64,000 bases of DNA from Sphingomonas ginsenosidivorax (GCF_007995065.1 NZ_VOQR01000001.1:3414501-3478500); one strand, 5' to 3'. Counted from the stretch's first letter, positions 33,306 to 43,067 are shown. Program-made: numbers and translations. Notes: generated by a model from the letters alone, not told the origin.

Positions 33306-34232
33306 ATGTCCGACAGCAAACGACCGATCCTGGTCTTCGGCGCCACCGGCCAGCAGGGCGGATCGGTCGCCGCCGCGCTGCTAAAGGCAGGTTGGCCGGT
33401 CCGCGCACTGGTCCGGGACACCGCATCGGCGAAGTCCGCCGCGCTCCGCGAGGCGGGCGTCGAACTCGTCCGGGGCAGTTTCGCCGACACGGACGCCATT
33501 CGCGGTGCGATGAACGGCGTTCACGGGGTCTTCAGCGTCCAGCCGAGTTCGGGACAGGGGCCGATCCTGGGCTTGAGCGACGAGGACGAAGAGCGTTTCG
33601 GCGTTTCCATTGCCGACCTTGCCGTCGAGACCGGCGTCGATCATCTCGTCTACACGTCCGCCAACGGCGTCAGCGACGAGCCGACGGGAATGGCGCATTT
33701 CGATACTAAGGGCCGCATCGAGGCGCACATCCGCACGCTCCCGATCAATGCGACCATCGTCCGCCCCGCGGGATTCATGGACATGCTCGTCATGCCGGGC
33801 TTCGGACTCGATCAGGGTCGCTTCGACTTCTTCCTGCAGCCGGACCAGTCGATGGAGCTGATCGCGGTCGAGGATATCGGCCCGTTCGTCGCCGCGATCT
33901 TCGCCGATCCGGCACGCTTCGGCGGACAGACGCTCACCATCGCGAGCGACGTCGTGACCGGTCGCGATCTCGAAACCGCATTCACCGACGCTGCGGGCCA
34001 GCCCATCACCTATGGCCGCTTTTCCGACGCCGTTCTGGCCGCCAGTCCTTTCCTCGCGAAGCTGACCGCGATGGCGGATGAGGGCCTGTTCTCGAACAAG
34101 GCGGACCTCCACGCGCTGCGTGCGATCAACCCCGAGATGCAGACCTTCCGTGCCTGGCTCGACGGAACAGGCCGAGAGGCGTTCGAGAAGGTACGCGGCA
34201 CGGCCGGCGCATGGGAATATGGCACCGCGTAG
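33306..34232 (+). CDS. NmrA family NAD(P)-binding protein
   Basis: A 308-residue short-chain-reductase-like protein. The Rossmann motif ILVFGATGQQGGSV lies at residues 8-21 and the NADP-discriminating Arg in VRALVRDTASAK at about 38. The later GVDHLVYTSANGV strand lacks the Y-x-x-x-K catalytic pair, as in NmrA redox sensors and isoflavone-reductase-like enzymes. GGAGGG precedes the ATG. It is likely induced by removal of the divergent HxlR protein, as in the HxlR/quinone- or aldehyde-responsive pairs. Confidence 0.88.
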   Translation: MSDSKRPILVFGATGQQGGSVAAALLKAGWPVRALVRDTASAKSAALREAGVELVRGSFADTDAIRGAMNGVHGVFSVQPSSGQGPILGLSDEDEERFGVSIADLAVETGVDHLVYTSANGVSDEPTGMAHFDTKGRIEAHIRTLPINATIVRPAGFMDMLVMPGFGLDQGRFDFFLQPDQSMELIAVEDIGPFVAAIFADPARFGGQTLTIASDVVTGRDLETAFTDAAGQPITYGRFSDAVLAASPFLAKLTAMADEGLFSNKADLHALRAINPEMQTFRAWLDGTGREAFEKVRGTAGAWEYGTA

Positions 34233-34349
34233 CGATCGCGCGGGTCGTGGGCAGAGAACGCGGTCCTGGATGGACGTCTCGCGAAGCGGCAACGCGCGTT
34301 GCCGAGGCGCGCAAGCTCCGGATCGACTGGTCTGCTCGAGCTGGCGACA

Positions 34350-35237
34350 TCACAAGCCGGCGGCCAGGCTGTCGATTGCAGCGCGAACCCGCGTCGGCAA
34401 ATGCGGGGCCTCTGGCCAGATGAGGTGTATCTCGTCGAGCCTGCTGGCGTAGTCGGGCAGAAGCTCGACCACCGTCCCTCGTTTCAGACTGTCGGCGATC
34501 AGCCATTCCGGAAGCCAGGCGATGCCATATCCTGCGACGACGGCGTCCAGCATGGTTCCCAGATCGTCGAGGCGCAGTCGCGCATTCGGGGTCATTTCCG
34601 TCAAGCGGCCATCTGACGACTGGAACTGCCAGGTCTGGACCCGCCGGTCGCGCATGTAGACGATCGCATCATGTCGGGCGAGTTCGCCGAGTTCGACGGG
34701 CATCCCGCGCCGTTCGACATAGGACGGCGCCGCGCACACGATGGTCCGCTTGCGCGCGATGCGCCGTGCCATCAGACCCGTTCCCGCGCCGATCGGGCCG
34801 TTTCGGATCGCGAGGTCCATTCCCGTGTCGAACAGGTCCAGATGATGATCGCGAAAATCAAGTTCCAGGACCAGCTCGGGGTTTTCCGCGGCCAGTCGTA
34901 GCAGGATGGGAGCGACGCACAGCCGTCCGAAGAGGACGGGCATCGACATCCGCAACGTACCGTCGACCTTGGTCCGGCCGGTCTCGATCAGCGTCGTACC
35001 GGTGTGGAGGACCTCGATCGCCCGCTGACAATGTTCGTAGAAGGACTGGCCGTCGTTGGTCAGGCTCAAACTGCGCGTCGTGCGCTGGAAGAGCCGGACG
35101 GCGAGCCGTTGCTCGAGGCGGGCAATGGCCTTGCCGACGGCAGAGCGGGAGAGATGCAGGCGCCGACCGGCAGCCGAGAAACTGCCGCATTCCACCACGG
35201 CCACGAAAGCGGGCACGTCGTTGAAAAGGTCGATCAT
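34350..35237 (-). CDS. LysR-type transcriptional regulator (DsdC/CrgA-like)
   Basis: A 295-residue LysR protein: helix-turn-helix FVAVVECGSFSAAGRRLHLS with SRSAVGKAIARLEQRL, the FQRTTRSLSLTNDGQSFYEH linker typical of the CrgA/YhjC branch, and the effector domain with YGIAWLPEWL near the end. It is divergent from the DUF1579-like gene, with a CATGTAG/CTACATG inverted repeat between them. The target is probably that gene and the reductase after it. Confidence 0.92.
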   Translation of the reverse strand: MIDLFNDVPAFVAVVECGSFSAAGRRLHLSRSAVGKAIARLEQRLAVRLFQRTTRSLSLTNDGQSFYEHCQRAIEVLHTGTTLIETGRTKVDGTLRMSMPVLFGRLCVAPILLRLAAENPELVLELDFRDHHLDLFDTGMDLAIRNGPIGAGTGLMARRIARKRTIVCAAPSYVERRGMPVELGELARHDAIVYMRDRRVQTWQFQSSDGRLTEMTPNARLRLDDLGTMLDAVVAGYGIAWLPEWLIADSLKRGTVVELLPDYASRLDEIHLIWPEAPHLPTRVRAAIDSLAAGL

Positions 35238-35260
35238 GATTGTAGCTCCAGACGCGACAA

Positions 35261-35307
35261 CATGTAGGCGTAATGCCGCGATTGTCAGCGGAAAAAAGCA
35301 CTACATG
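35261..35307. promoter_or_regulatory. Inverted repeat between lysR and the DUF1579-like gene
   Basis: CATGTAG (35261-35267) and CTACATG (35301-35307) are inverted 7-base arms 33 bases apart. GACAA and TTGTC form a second, nested pair. The spacing is wide for one LysR dimer but suits a tetramer bound across the divergent promoters. Confidence 0.35.
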
Positions 35308-35332
35308 GGTGGGAGCAGCCAAGGAGCTACCG

Positions 35333-35995
35333 ATGCCCAACGCCCTCATCCATACGCGGCCGTCCACCAGGACCTGGGCAGGACCTCGATGTGCGCTGTC
35401 TGTCGCTTCGCTACTGCTTGCGGCCTCGGCATCGACTTTCTCGGTACCCCTCTCCGCCGCCCGGCCGAGTCCGGAGGAGGCCGCCGTTGTACGATCAGAC
35501 CCCAATGCGCCGGGGCCGGAAGGTGCGATGCTTGCAGCGCAGGTCGGAACATGGACGGTGACCGAAACCGTCTGGGGTACGCCGAACGCGCAACCGGTCA
35601 TCAGCGGCAACCTCGTGGCCGAGCGCCGACTGGTCGGCAACCTCCTCGAGGAATCGCTCCGGGCCGCATCGGGCGGCGCGGTCCTGCGCCGTGACTTCCT
35701 GACCTTCAACCGCATCGAGGGTCGCTGGGAGTACATGTCGTTCGATACGCGCGCGGCGGTCGGCATGATGACCGCGCAGAGTCTCGGGCGCGAGAAGAAC
35801 GGAACCATCGCACTCGTCTTCCAGCCTTTCGCGCTTCCGGGCGAAGGAGCGGGACAGGGGCAGATGCTCCGGATGCGGCAGGAAATCGTTCGGATCGGAC
35901 CCGACCATATCGTCAAGGACCAGTATTTCACGCTGGCGGACGGTCTTGGCGGCGAGTGGCTGGCGCATCGCTACGACGCGGTTCGCAGGCCGTGA
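35333..35995 (+). CDS. Exported DUF1579-like protein
   Basis: A 220-residue protein with an N-terminal export signal (TWAGPRCALSVASLLLAASA) ending near LSAARP. The body has the lipocalin-like DUF1579 pattern: a length of about 160 residues, MLAAQVGTWTVTETVWG near the start, and LTFNRIEGRWEYMSFDT in the middle. The function of the family is unknown; small-molecule binding is guessed from the fold. AAGGAG lies six bases ahead of ATG 35333. It is probably co-transcribed with the reductase that follows 84 bases later. Confidence 0.75.
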   Translation: MPNALIHTRPSTRTWAGPRCALSVASLLLAASASTFSVPLSAARPSPEEAAVVRSDPNAPGPEGAMLAAQVGTWTVTETVWGTPNAQPVISGNLVAERRLVGNLLEESLRAASGGAVLRRDFLTFNRIEGRWEYMSFDTRAAVGMMTAQSLGREKNGTIALVFQPFALPGEGAGQGQMLRMRQEIVRIGPDHIVKDQYFTLADGLGGEWLAHRYDAVRRP

Positions 35996-36079
35996 CGATC
36001 GAGACGCGTCACGCGCCATAGGCGCTCTTCCGGACCGATACCCCGCCAGTAACCCCAAGACTCACGAGAAGGCCTGAAC

Positions 36080-37096
36080 ATGAAAGCCTATCAACTCGCC
36101 TCCGCTGCCGGCATCGACGGCCTGCGTCTCGTCGACCGCCCTCGCCTTCCCCTCGCCGCGAACGACGTCCGCGTGGCGATCGGCGCGGCGGCGCTCAACT
36201 TCCGCGACCAGATGTTCGCCGACGGCAATTACGGCGTACCCGCCGGCAACATCGTTGTCCCTCTCAGCGATGGCGCCGGCGAAGTGGTCGAGATCGGGGG
36301 CGCCGTGACGAGAGTCAAAGTCGGCGATCACGTCATGCCCGGCTTCTGGCCGAAGTGGGTGGATGGCGACATCGCGCCCGACAAGGTGGCCGGCGCGTTC
36401 GGCGCCCAGTTCGACGGCACACTGGCGGAAGAACTCGTCACGGACGAACAGGCGCTGACCATTACCCCCGCCGGGCTATCGATGGTCGAGGCCGCTACGA
36501 TCCCGTGCGCCGGCGTGACCGCGTGGAACGCATTGTTCGTCCGCGGCAACCTGAAGCCCGGTGCGACGGTTTTGCTCCTCGGGACCGGTGGCGTCTCGGT
36601 CTGGGCCTTGCAGCTGGCGCATGCAGCCGGTCTTCGCCCTATCATCACCTCGTCGAGCGACGCGAAGTTGGCACAGGCACGCGCGCTCGGCGCGGTCGAG
36701 ACGATCAACTATGCGACCCATCCGGAGTGGCAGGACGAGGTGACGCGACTGACCGACGGTCGCGGCGTCGACCTGGTGGTGGAGGTGGGCGGTAAGGGCA
36801 CCATGCCGCGCTCGGTCGCCGCCACGCGTCTGGGCGGAACCGTCATCGTGGTCGGGGCGCGCGCCGGCGTTCAGGAAGGCGGCGTGGACCCCGGTGCACT
36901 GATCGGCGGCGCCAAGACGCTGGCCGGGATCATGGTCGGCAGCCGTGCCATGCAGGAGGACCTGGTGCGCTTCATCGAAGCGACGGGCATTCGGCCGGTC
37001 ATAGACCGCCGCTTCGCGTTCACCGATGCGCTCGATGCCTACCGCCACTTGCAGACGGGTGCGTTCGGGAAAGTCGTGATCGATGTGACTGGCTGA
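36080..37096 (+). CDS. Medium-chain NAD(P)-dependent alcohol dehydrogenase / quinone reductase-like
   Basis: A 338-residue MDR protein. The N-terminal GroES-like part has ALNFRDQMFADGNYG in place of the Cys zinc ligand seen in true alcohol dehydrogenases, so it is of the zinc-lacking quinone-oxidoreductase/zeta-crystallin type. The Rossmann motif is VLLLGTGGVSVWALQLAHAA, with AGVTAWNALF before it and SSSDAKLAQARALGA after it. It probably reduces quinones or enones with NADPH. AGAAGGCC precedes the ATG weakly. Its position downstream of the DUF1579 gene suggests joint control by the LysR protein. Confidence 0.87.
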   Translation: MKAYQLASAAGIDGLRLVDRPRLPLAANDVRVAIGAAALNFRDQMFADGNYGVPAGNIVVPLSDGAGEVVEIGGAVTRVKVGDHVMPGFWPKWVDGDIAPDKVAGAFGAQFDGTLAEELVTDEQALTITPAGLSMVEAATIPCAGVTAWNALFVRGNLKPGATVLLLGTGGVSVWALQLAHAAGLRPIITSSSDAKLAQARALGAVETINYATHPEWQDEVTRLTDGRGVDLVVEVGGKGTMPRSVAATRLGGTVIVVGARAGVQEGGVDPGALIGGAKTLAGIMVGSRAMQEDLVRFIEATGIRPVIDRRFAFTDALDAYRHLQTGAFGKVVIDVTG

Positions 37097-37228
37097 AGGA
37101 CCTGTCCGGACGAAAGGACTTCATGATCGCAGTCGTTGCGTCCCCTGGTCGTCAGGGCCGCGTGTCAGGAGAACTAAGTTCACCCCATACCCGCCCCAAA
37201 CGGGCATGGTCGATGCAACCCGAACGAT

Positions 37229-37249
37229 GCGGGACGAACCACGTCCCGC
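37229..37249 (-). terminator. Hairpin downstream of parB
   Basis: GCGGGACG (37229-37236) and CGTCCCGC (37242-37249) form an 8-bp stem with a 5-base loop, 12 bases past the parB stop. No T-tract on the minus strand. Confidence 0.4.
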
Positions 37250-37261
37250 GATCGGCGGCGC

Positions 37262-38155
37262 CTAGATCGCGCCGCCGGTGAGCCGCTGGCAGACCATGTC
37301 GAGCTGGTCGAGCGTCGAATAGCTGATCGTCAGCGTACCGCCCGTCTCGGCATGCGCAACGCGGACCTGCAGGCCCAGCAGGTCCGCGAGCTGGCGTTCG
37401 AGCGCGGCGATGTCCGCGTCTGGGATCCGTGCCTCGGCAGGCCCTCCGGCACGGGCACGCGGTGGCTTGGCCGCCCGCGTCAGCTTCTCGGTGTCGCGCA
37501 CCGACAGACCCTTGGCCACGACCTTGTCCGCCAGCGCCTCGACATCGGGCGCCCCGAGCAGCGCACGCGCATGGCCCATCGACAGCGAACCGTCCATCAC
37601 CTGCGACTGCACGACGTCGGGCAGCTCGAGCAGGCGCAGCAGGTTGGCAACATGGCTGCGCGACTTGTGGACGATCTTGGCGAGCGCCTCCTGCGTATGG
37701 CCGTACTCGCCGGCAAGACGCTGGTAAGCCTGCGCCTCCTCGATCGCGTTGAGATCCTGCCGCTGGATATTTTCGATCAGTGCGATCTCGAGCGTCTCGG
37801 AATCGTCGAAGTCGCGGACGACGACCGGCACCTCGTGCAGCCGCGCGCGCTGTGCCGCACGCCAGCGACGTTCGCCCGCGACGATCTGATAGTCATGGCC
37901 GTGCGGCCGCACGACGATCGGCTGGATCAGCCCACGCGACGCGATCGAGGCGGCGAGCTCGTCGAGCAGCGCGTCGTCGAAATGGCGCCGCGGCTGGTCG
38001 GGATGCGGCGACAGCGAGCTGACCGGCAGCATCCGCACGCCCGATGGCGGCGGTTCGGTGCCGGGCGTGACGGGCGCCTCGCGCGCCATTTCGCCGAGCA
38101 GTGCGTTCAACCCGCGCCCCAGCCCCGGACGGCCGCGCTTCATACCCTCGCTCAT
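37262..38155 (-). CDS. parB: Chromosome partitioning protein ParB
   Basis: A 297-residue ParB. After GRPGLGRGLNALLGEM it has the Sulfiredoxin-like CTPase region (LSPHPDQPRRHFDDALLDEL; GLIQPIVVRP; IVAGERRWRAAQRA), where the GERRxRA motif binds CTP, then the helix-turn-helix KIVHKSRSHVANLLRLLELP and a C-terminal dimer domain. It loads onto parS and slides, forming the origin-proximal complex moved by ParA. It overlaps parA by four bases (ATGA). Candidate parS sites lie 0.8-12 kb upstream. Confidence 0.97.
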   Translation of the reverse strand: MSEGMKRGRPGLGRGLNALLGEMAREAPVTPGTEPPPSGVRMLPVSSLSPHPDQPRRHFDDALLDELAASIASRGLIQPIVVRPHGHDYQIVAGERRWRAAQRARLHEVPVVVRDFDDSETLEIALIENIQRQDLNAIEEAQAYQRLAGEYGHTQEALAKIVHKSRSHVANLLRLLELPDVVQSQVMDGSLSMGHARALLGAPDVEALADKVVAKGLSVRDTEKLTRAAKPPRARAGGPAEARIPDADIAALERQLADLLGLQVRVAHAETGGTLTISYSTLDQLDMVCQRLTGGAI

Positions 38156-38931
38156 GCCGCCTCCGCCGCTGCGGGCAGCCGGACGAGCAGTTCGCGCGCC
38201 AGCGCGATATAGGCCTGCGACCCCGAGCATTTGTAATCGTAGATCAATGCGGGCAGCCCATGGCTCGGCGCTTCCGACAGGCGGACGTTGCGCGGAATGA
38301 CGGTCTCGAACACCACTTTGCCCAGCACGGCCCGCACGTCCGCCGATACCTGGTCGGTGAGGCGGTTGCGGCGATCGTACATGGTCAGCGCGACGCCGAG
38401 GATCGAAAGTCCGGGGTTGAAGCGCTGGCGGATCCGCTCGACCGTGCTGAGCAGCTGCGACAGCCCTTCCAGCGCGAAGAACTCGCACTGGAGCGGCACG
38501 AGCAGCGAATCCGCCGCGACCATCGCATTGATCGTCAGCAGGCCGAGCGACGGCGGGCAGTCGATCAGCACGATGTCCCACTGGCCCCGCGCCGCCTTCA
38601 TCGCGCGATCGAGCCGGTGCGTGCGCGCGTCGTAATCGACGAGTTCGATCTCGGCGCCGGACAGGTCGACAGTCGCCGGCACGACATCGAGCCGCGGCAC
38701 GCGGCTGTGCACGACCGCGTCGTCGATACTGGTCTCGCCCACCAGCACGTCATAGCTCGACCGCTCGCGCGACGAATGCGCGATGCCGAGTCCGGTCGAC
38801 GCGTTGCCCTGCGGGTCGAGATCGATCAGCAGCACGCGCATGCCCGTCGCGGCCAGCGCCGTGGACAGATTGATGGCGCTGGTGGTCTTGCCCACCCCGC
38901 CCTTTTGGTTTGCCACGGCAATGCAGATCAC
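38152..38931 (-). CDS. parA: Chromosome partitioning ATPase ParA (Soj-like)
   Basis: A 259-residue P-loop ATPase. The deviant Walker A KGGVGKTT lies near residue 10, the switch I region is around IDLDPQGNASTGLG, and Walker B is in DIVLIDCPPSLG. Its C-terminus is the standard Soj length, without the N-terminal DNA-binding extension of plasmid ParA. The start is the GTG at 38931 inside a 4-base GTGA overlap with the rsmG stop; an upstream frame to 39012 lies inside rsmG and is rejected. The parA and parB genes are coupled. Confidence 0.97.
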   Translation of the reverse strand: MICIAVANQKGGVGKTTSAINLSTALAATGMRVLLIDLDPQGNASTGLGIAHSSRERSSYDVLVGETSIDDAVVHSRVPRLDVVPATVDLSGAEIELVDYDARTHRLDRAMKAARGQWDIVLIDCPPSLGLLTINAMVAADSLLVPLQCEFFALEGLSQLLSTVERIRQRFNPGLSILGVALTMYDRRNRLTDQVSADVRAVLGKVVFETVIPRNVRLSEAPSHGLPALIYDYKCSGSQAYIALARELLVRLPAAAEAA

Positions 38932-39542
38932 CGGGCGCTTACCTTGTCCAGAACCACGATCGACGACTCCGGGCTCGTGACGCTTTGTTCCACGTGGAAC
39001 ATAAACCGCCAATGTTCGCGCAACGCGGCAAGCTCATCCTCGTCGAGGCGACCTCGCGGAAGGAGCCACCGCGTGTCGGTAGTGGCGCAGTGCGCCGCTG
39101 CGCGCAAAAGGTTTTGCAACGACGCGACCGCACGCGCCGAAATAATCTGCGCCGTCCCCGCCACTTGTTCGATCTTCTTCGCTTCCACGGTGACGCGGTC
39201 GCCGACCCCGAGACGCGCGATACACAGCGACAGGAAGTCGGCCCGCCGCCGTCGCGGTTCGACGAGCACCATCCGTGCCGGGATCACGAGCGCGACCGCG
39301 AGCCCCGGAAAACCACCACCGGTGCCGATGTCGATCCAGCTCGATGGCGTCTCTCCTGCCAGGCCGACCAGCTGGACCGAGTCGACGGCATGGCGCGCCC
39401 AGATCGACTCGATCGTCGAGGGGGCGATCAGATTCTGGTGCGGCGCCTCGGCGACGACCATGTCGAGAAACGCCCCGAGCCGGTCGGTCGCCTCCGTACC
39501 GAACCGCTCCGCGATCCAGGCCTTCGCATCGTCTTCGGTCAT
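38928..39542 (-). CDS. rsmG: 16S rRNA (guanine-527-N7) methyltransferase
   Basis: A 204-residue GidB-family enzyme. [12 protein letters not shown], then [20 protein letters not shown] (SAM motif I) and [15 protein letters not shown] (motif II) are the family signature; loss in other bacteria gives low-level streptomycin resistance. Its ATG overlaps the mnmG stop in ATGA, and its stop overlaps the parA GTG, so mnmG-rsmG-parA-parB is one chain. A parS-like 16-mer is embedded in its 3' end at 38986. Confidence 0.96.
   Translation of the reverse strand: MTEDDAKAWIAERFGTEATDRLGAFLDMVVAEAPHQNLIAPSTIESIWARHAVDSVQLVGLAGETPSSWIDIGTGGGFPGLAVALVIPARMVLVEPRRRRADFLSLCIARLGVGDRVTVEAKKIEQVAGTAQIISARAVASLQNLLRAAAHCATTDTRWLLPRGRLDEDELAALREHWRFMFHVEQSVTSPESSIVVLDKVSAR
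38986..39001. promoter_or_regulatory. parS site 1 (ParB binding)
   Basis: TGTTCCACGTGGAACA is a perfect 16-base palindrome and the standard alphaproteobacterial parS form. It lies inside the 3' end of rsmG, about 55 bases upstream of the parA start. Confidence 0.85.
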
Positions 39543-41374
39543 GCGGCCATCTTTCGCGTGTGGAGCAGTACGGCGGATAGCGCCGCCGGGGTAATGCCCC
39601 GGACCCGCGCCGCTGCCGCGAGCGAAGCCGGCCGGGCCGCGCTCAGTCGGTCGATCATTTCCTGCGATAGTCCCGGGACCGCGGCATAGCGGATCGCGTC
39701 GGGCAAGGGGATAGCTTCGTCGAGCCGCATGCGTGCGACCTCGGCCGCCTGGCGTTCGACATAGGGCGCGTAGCGTGCGTCCTCGAGTCCCTCGGCAACA
39801 ACGGCCTCCGACAGCCCGCGCGCGGCATCAGGCGCGACGTGATCGAGCGCAACGCCGTCGAATCGTAACCAGTCGAACGCCGTCCGCCGCGCACCGTCCC
39901 GGCTGACCCCGACTCGCTGGTCCGCGATTTCCGTCGCGGTCAGTTCATGGGTCAGTCCCGCACGAAACAGGGCGCGCTCGGCATCGCGGCGATCCTGATG
40001 CGCGATGCGGTCGGCGCCAAGGCAGCCGGCGTTACGCGCGATGCCGCCGAGCCGGGTCTCGGCATTGTCGGCGCGCAGCGACAACCGGAACTCGGCGCGC
40101 GCGGTCAGCATGCGATAGGGTTCGGTCACGCCCTGCAGCACGAGGTCGTCGATCATCACGCCGAGATAGCTCGACGCCCGGTCGAGGATCACGGGCGCCA
40201 GGTCGCACGCATAGGCCGCTGCGTTGAGCCCGGCGACGAGCCCCTGCCCTGCCGCTTCCTCATAGCCCGTGGTGCCGTTGATCTGCCCTGCGCAGAACAC
40301 GCCGGGCATCGCGCCGAGCGCGAGCGTCGCATCCAGCGCGCGCGGATCGACATGGTCATATTCTACCGCATAACCCGGCACCGTGACCGTCGCGCGCTCG
40401 AGCCCCGCGATCGTACGCAGGAACGCCGCCTGGATATCCACCGGCAGCGAGGTCGAGAGGCCATTGGGATAGACCGTCGCGTCTTCCAGCCCTTCGGGTT
40501 CGAGGAAGACCTGATGGCCGTCACGGTCGCCGAAGCGCTGGACCTTGTCCTCGATCGACGGACAATAGCGCGGCCCCGCCCCCTCGATCGCTCCGCTGAA
40601 CAAGGGGGACCGATCGAACGCCGACCGGATGACGTCGTGCGTTGCGGTCGTCGTCCGCGTGATCGCACAGGCGACCTGTGGCAGGATTCGCGCCGCCGTC
40701 ATCGGCGACATCGTCCAGGGCTCGGCGTCGGACGGCTGCTCGGCAAGCGCCGCCCAGTCGATCGTCCGGCCGTCGAGCCGGGGCGGCGTCCCCGTCTTCA
40801 GCCGTGCCATCGGCAAGTCCCGCGCGCGCAACTGCGCAGCGAGCGGCTTGGCCGCGCGTTCGCCGATGCGTCCGCCCTCGTCCCGCTCGTCGCCACGGAA
40901 CAGGCGAGCGCCGAGAAACGTCCCCGTCGCCAGCACGATCGCGCGCGCCTCGATCGTAGCCCCATCGGCCAGGACGATCCCCGTCGCCCGGTCGCCGTCG
41001 AGCACGAGCGCAACGGCTTCGCCCTCCACGACCGTCAGGTTCGGGGTCTCGGCGATCATCGCCTGGATTGCGGCGGCATAGAGACGCCGGTCGGCCTGCA
41101 CCCGCGGCCCCCACACGGCGGCCCCCTTGCTGCGGTTGAGCATACGATGATGGATCGCAGCAGCATCCGCGGCCCGCGCGATCAGCCCGTCGAACGCGTC
41201 GACCTCACGGACGATATGCCCCTTTCCGAGCCCGCCGATCGCGGGGTTGCAGGACATCGCCCCGATCTGCCGCGCGTCGAACGAGACCAAGGCGGTCCGC
41301 GCGCCGCGTCGCGCAGCCGCGGTTGCAGCTTCGGTGCCGGCATGGCCACCGCCAATGACTAGTACGTCGAACAT
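39539..41374 (-). CDS. mnmG: tRNA uridine-5-carboxymethylaminomethyl modification enzyme MnmG
   Basis: A 611-residue FAD enzyme (GidA) that with MnmE installs carboxymethylaminomethyl on U34 of tRNAs. The FAD motif [18 protein letters not shown] lies at residues 4-21. [14 protein letters not shown], the [11 protein letters not shown] block and the C-terminal helical domain are all present, giving the full family length. It is coupled to rsmG by ATGA and lies 60 bases downstream of mnmE, an ancient neighbour pairing. A parS site sits in that short gap. Confidence 0.98.
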   Translation of the reverse strand: MFDVLVIGGGHAGTEAATAAARRGARTALVSFDARQIGAMSCNPAIGGLGKGHIVREVDAFDGLIARAADAAAIHHRMLNRSKGAAVWGPRVQADRRLYAAAIQAMIAETPNLTVVEGEAVALVLDGDRATGIVLADGATIEARAIVLATGTFLGARLFRGDERDEGGRIGERAAKPLAAQLRARDLPMARLKTGTPPRLDGRTIDWAALAEQPSDAEPWTMSPMTAARILPQVACAITRTTTATHDVIRSAFDRSPLFSGAIEGAGPRYCPSIEDKVQRFGDRDGHQVFLEPEGLEDATVYPNGLSTSLPVDIQAAFLRTIAGLERATVTVPGYAVEYDHVDPRALDATLALGAMPGVFCAGQINGTTGYEEAAGQGLVAGLNAAAYACDLAPVILDRASSYLGVMIDDLVLQGVTEPYRMLTARAEFRLSLRADNAETRLGGIARNAGCLGADRIAHQDRRDAERALFRAGLTHELTATEIADQRVGVSRDGARRTAFDWLRFDGVALDHVAPDAARGLSEAVVAEGLEDARYAPYVERQAAEVARMRLDEAIPLPDAIRYAAVPGLSQEMIDRLSAARPASLAAAARVRGITPAALSAVLLHTRKMAA

Positions 41375-41418
41375 GCCCCTGCCCTAAGCCGCGCGACGCT
41401 TCGGGTCAAAGTCACGGG

Positions 41419-41434
41419 TGTTCCACGTGGAACA
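41419..41434. promoter_or_regulatory. parS site 2 (ParB binding)
   Basis: TGTTCCACGTGGAACA, identical to site 1, in the 60-base gap between mnmE and mnmG and ending immediately before the mnmE stop codon. Confidence 0.85.
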
Positions 41435-42709
41435 TCACTTCCCGATACAGAAGCGGACGAAGAGGGCGTCGAGCATCTCGCCGGTCGCATCGAGCCCCAG
41501 GATTGCCGCAAGTGACATCCGAGCCTGCCGCAGATTCTCACCGAGTATCAGCGGGTCGGTCGTCGGATCGCGCAGCGCGGCAACGGCCGTGGCGCAGCGG
41601 CTCCGCTGATCCCGCTTCAACGCGATCGCATCCCCTCGCGGCAGCATCCTCACAGCGCGGTCGTGCAGAGCGGTCCAGACCCGCTCGCCCGACCCGCCAT
41701 CATCCTGCGCGATCGCGAACGCCCGACCGGCGGGAAGCCGTTCGCGCCCGGCAATATCAGCCCGCGCATGCACCCAGATCGCGTCGGCGCGCGGTGGCGT
41801 TTCGTCCCCGAGCCAGAGCGGAATGTCCGCCGACCGGAACGCGTCCTCCGCGCGCGCGACCCCGATCGCCTCGATCGGATCGTCGGTCGCGGTCAGGCCG
41901 GCCGTGTCGGTCAGCACATAGGCGATACCGCGACGCGTCACCGGCACGTCGATCCGGTCGCGCGTGGTTCCCGAGATCGCGGACACGATCGCCGCGTCGC
42001 GGTCACCGAGCAGGTTCAGCAGGGTCGACTTGCCGCTGTTGGGCGGTCCCCCGATCACCACGCGAAGTCCGTCCTTCAACCGTTCGACCGGCGGCGCATC
42101 GATCACCGCCGCGATATCCGAAGCAAGGGCCGCTGCGTCGGCCCGGACGGCGGCGAACGCGGCTGCGTCGTTGTCGACATCGTCCTCGTCGGCGAAGTCG
42201 AGCATCGCCTCGACGCGCGCCGACAGCATCGCGACGCGGTCCATCCACGACCGGATGGCCTGGCTGACACGGCCCTCGGTCGCGCTGAGCGCGGCCTGGC
42301 GCTGTGTCTGGGTCTCCGCCTCGAGCAGGTCTGCCAGCCCCTCCGCCTCGGCCAGATCGATCCGGCCGTTGCCGAGCGCCCGCCGGGTGAACTCCCCCGC
42401 GACCGCCGGACGCAGTCCCGCGATCCGCCCGAGCGCGGCTTCGACCGCCGCGATCACCGCACGGCCGCCATGGCAGTGGAACTCGACCAGGTCCTCGCCA
42501 GTCGCGGTGGCCGGGCCGGGGAAAGTAAGAACCAGTGCGCGATCCAGCACGCCGTCCCCCTCGCGCAACGCCCGCAGGCTGGCGCGGCGCGGTTCGGGCA
42601 ATCCACCGGCAAGAGATTCTCCCGCCGCAAACGCGCGCGGTCCGCTGATCCGGATGACGGCGATCGCCGCCGGCGGTCGTCCGCTCGACGTCGCGAAGAT
42701 CGTGTCCAT
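41435..42709 (-). CDS. mnmE: tRNA modification GTPase MnmE
   Basis: A 424-residue GTPase (TrmE). The N-terminal tetrahydrofolate-binding domain opens TIFATSSGRPPAAIAVIRIS and includes EFTRRALGNGRIDLAEAEGL. The G domain has the P-loop GPPNSGKST near residue 220, then DTAGLTATDDPIE. The final FCIGK is the conserved C-terminus with the catalytic Cys. It is somewhat shorter than the ~455 of E. coli, mainly in the G-domain loops. Start ATG 42709; it precedes mnmG in an operon. Confidence 0.97.
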   Translation of the reverse strand: MDTIFATSSGRPPAAIAVIRISGPRAFAAGESLAGGLPEPRRASLRALREGDGVLDRALVLTFPGPATATGEDLVEFHCHGGRAVIAAVEAALGRIAGLRPAVAGEFTRRALGNGRIDLAEAEGLADLLEAETQTQRQAALSATEGRVSQAIRSWMDRVAMLSARVEAMLDFADEDDVDNDAAAFAAVRADAAALASDIAAVIDAPPVERLKDGLRVVIGGPPNSGKSTLLNLLGDRDAAIVSAISGTTRDRIDVPVTRRGIAYVLTDTAGLTATDDPIEAIGVARAEDAFRSADIPLWLGDETPPRADAIWVHARADIAGRERLPAGRAFAIAQDDGGSGERVWTALHDRAVRMLPRGDAIALKRDQRSRCATAVAALRDPTTDPLILGENLRQARMSLAAILGLDATGEMLDALFVRFCIGK

Positions 42710-42713
42710 GCGC

Positions 42714-42956
42714 TCAGCTACCGGATGTGCCGCCCGTCGTGCCGCGATCGAACAGGCCCTTCCAGAAACTCATCCCCGCCTCACCCATCGGTTGCCACGC
42801 CCGGATCATCGCGTCGCGCATCTCTGGCGCGATCTGACCCTGCATCGTCTCCATCATCATCGCGACATAGCGGTCGTGGATCGGCGTCAGATCGGGCAGC
42901 CCGACCGCGCGGCGCGCCTCTTCCGGCGTGCACTCGAGTTCGATGTTGATCTTCAA
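42714..42956 (-). CDS. DUF6489-like small protein
   Basis: An 80-residue protein whose conserved part reads KINIELECTPEEARRAVGLP, then LTPIHDRYVAMMMETMQ and a C-terminal WQPMGEAGMSFWKGLF helix. This pattern recurs next to mnmE in sphingomonads (DUF6489); its function is unknown. A TTG at 42956 is the likely start, since AGAGGGG precedes it by about eight bases and the homologous N-terminus begins there. An ATG at 42995 would add 13 residues. It ends four bases before the mnmE start, so the two are probably co-transcribed. Confidence 0.7.
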   Translation of the reverse strand: MKINIELECTPEEARRAVGLPDLTPIHDRYVAMMMETMQGQIAPEMRDAMIRAWQPMGEAGMSFWKGLFDRGTTGGTSGS

Positions 42957-43067
42957 GGCCTGGCCCCTCTTGAGCGGTACGGTGGTGCGCGGCATAGCGC
43001 GCGGACAATATGCGCGCGATGCCGCGGCGCCCGCAACGGCTATCGCGCTCGCGCAAGGAGACGCGTT

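Noticed and set aside
39947..41362. 471-codon plus-strand frame
   Set aside because: Fully antisense to mnmG, which is complete and conserved.
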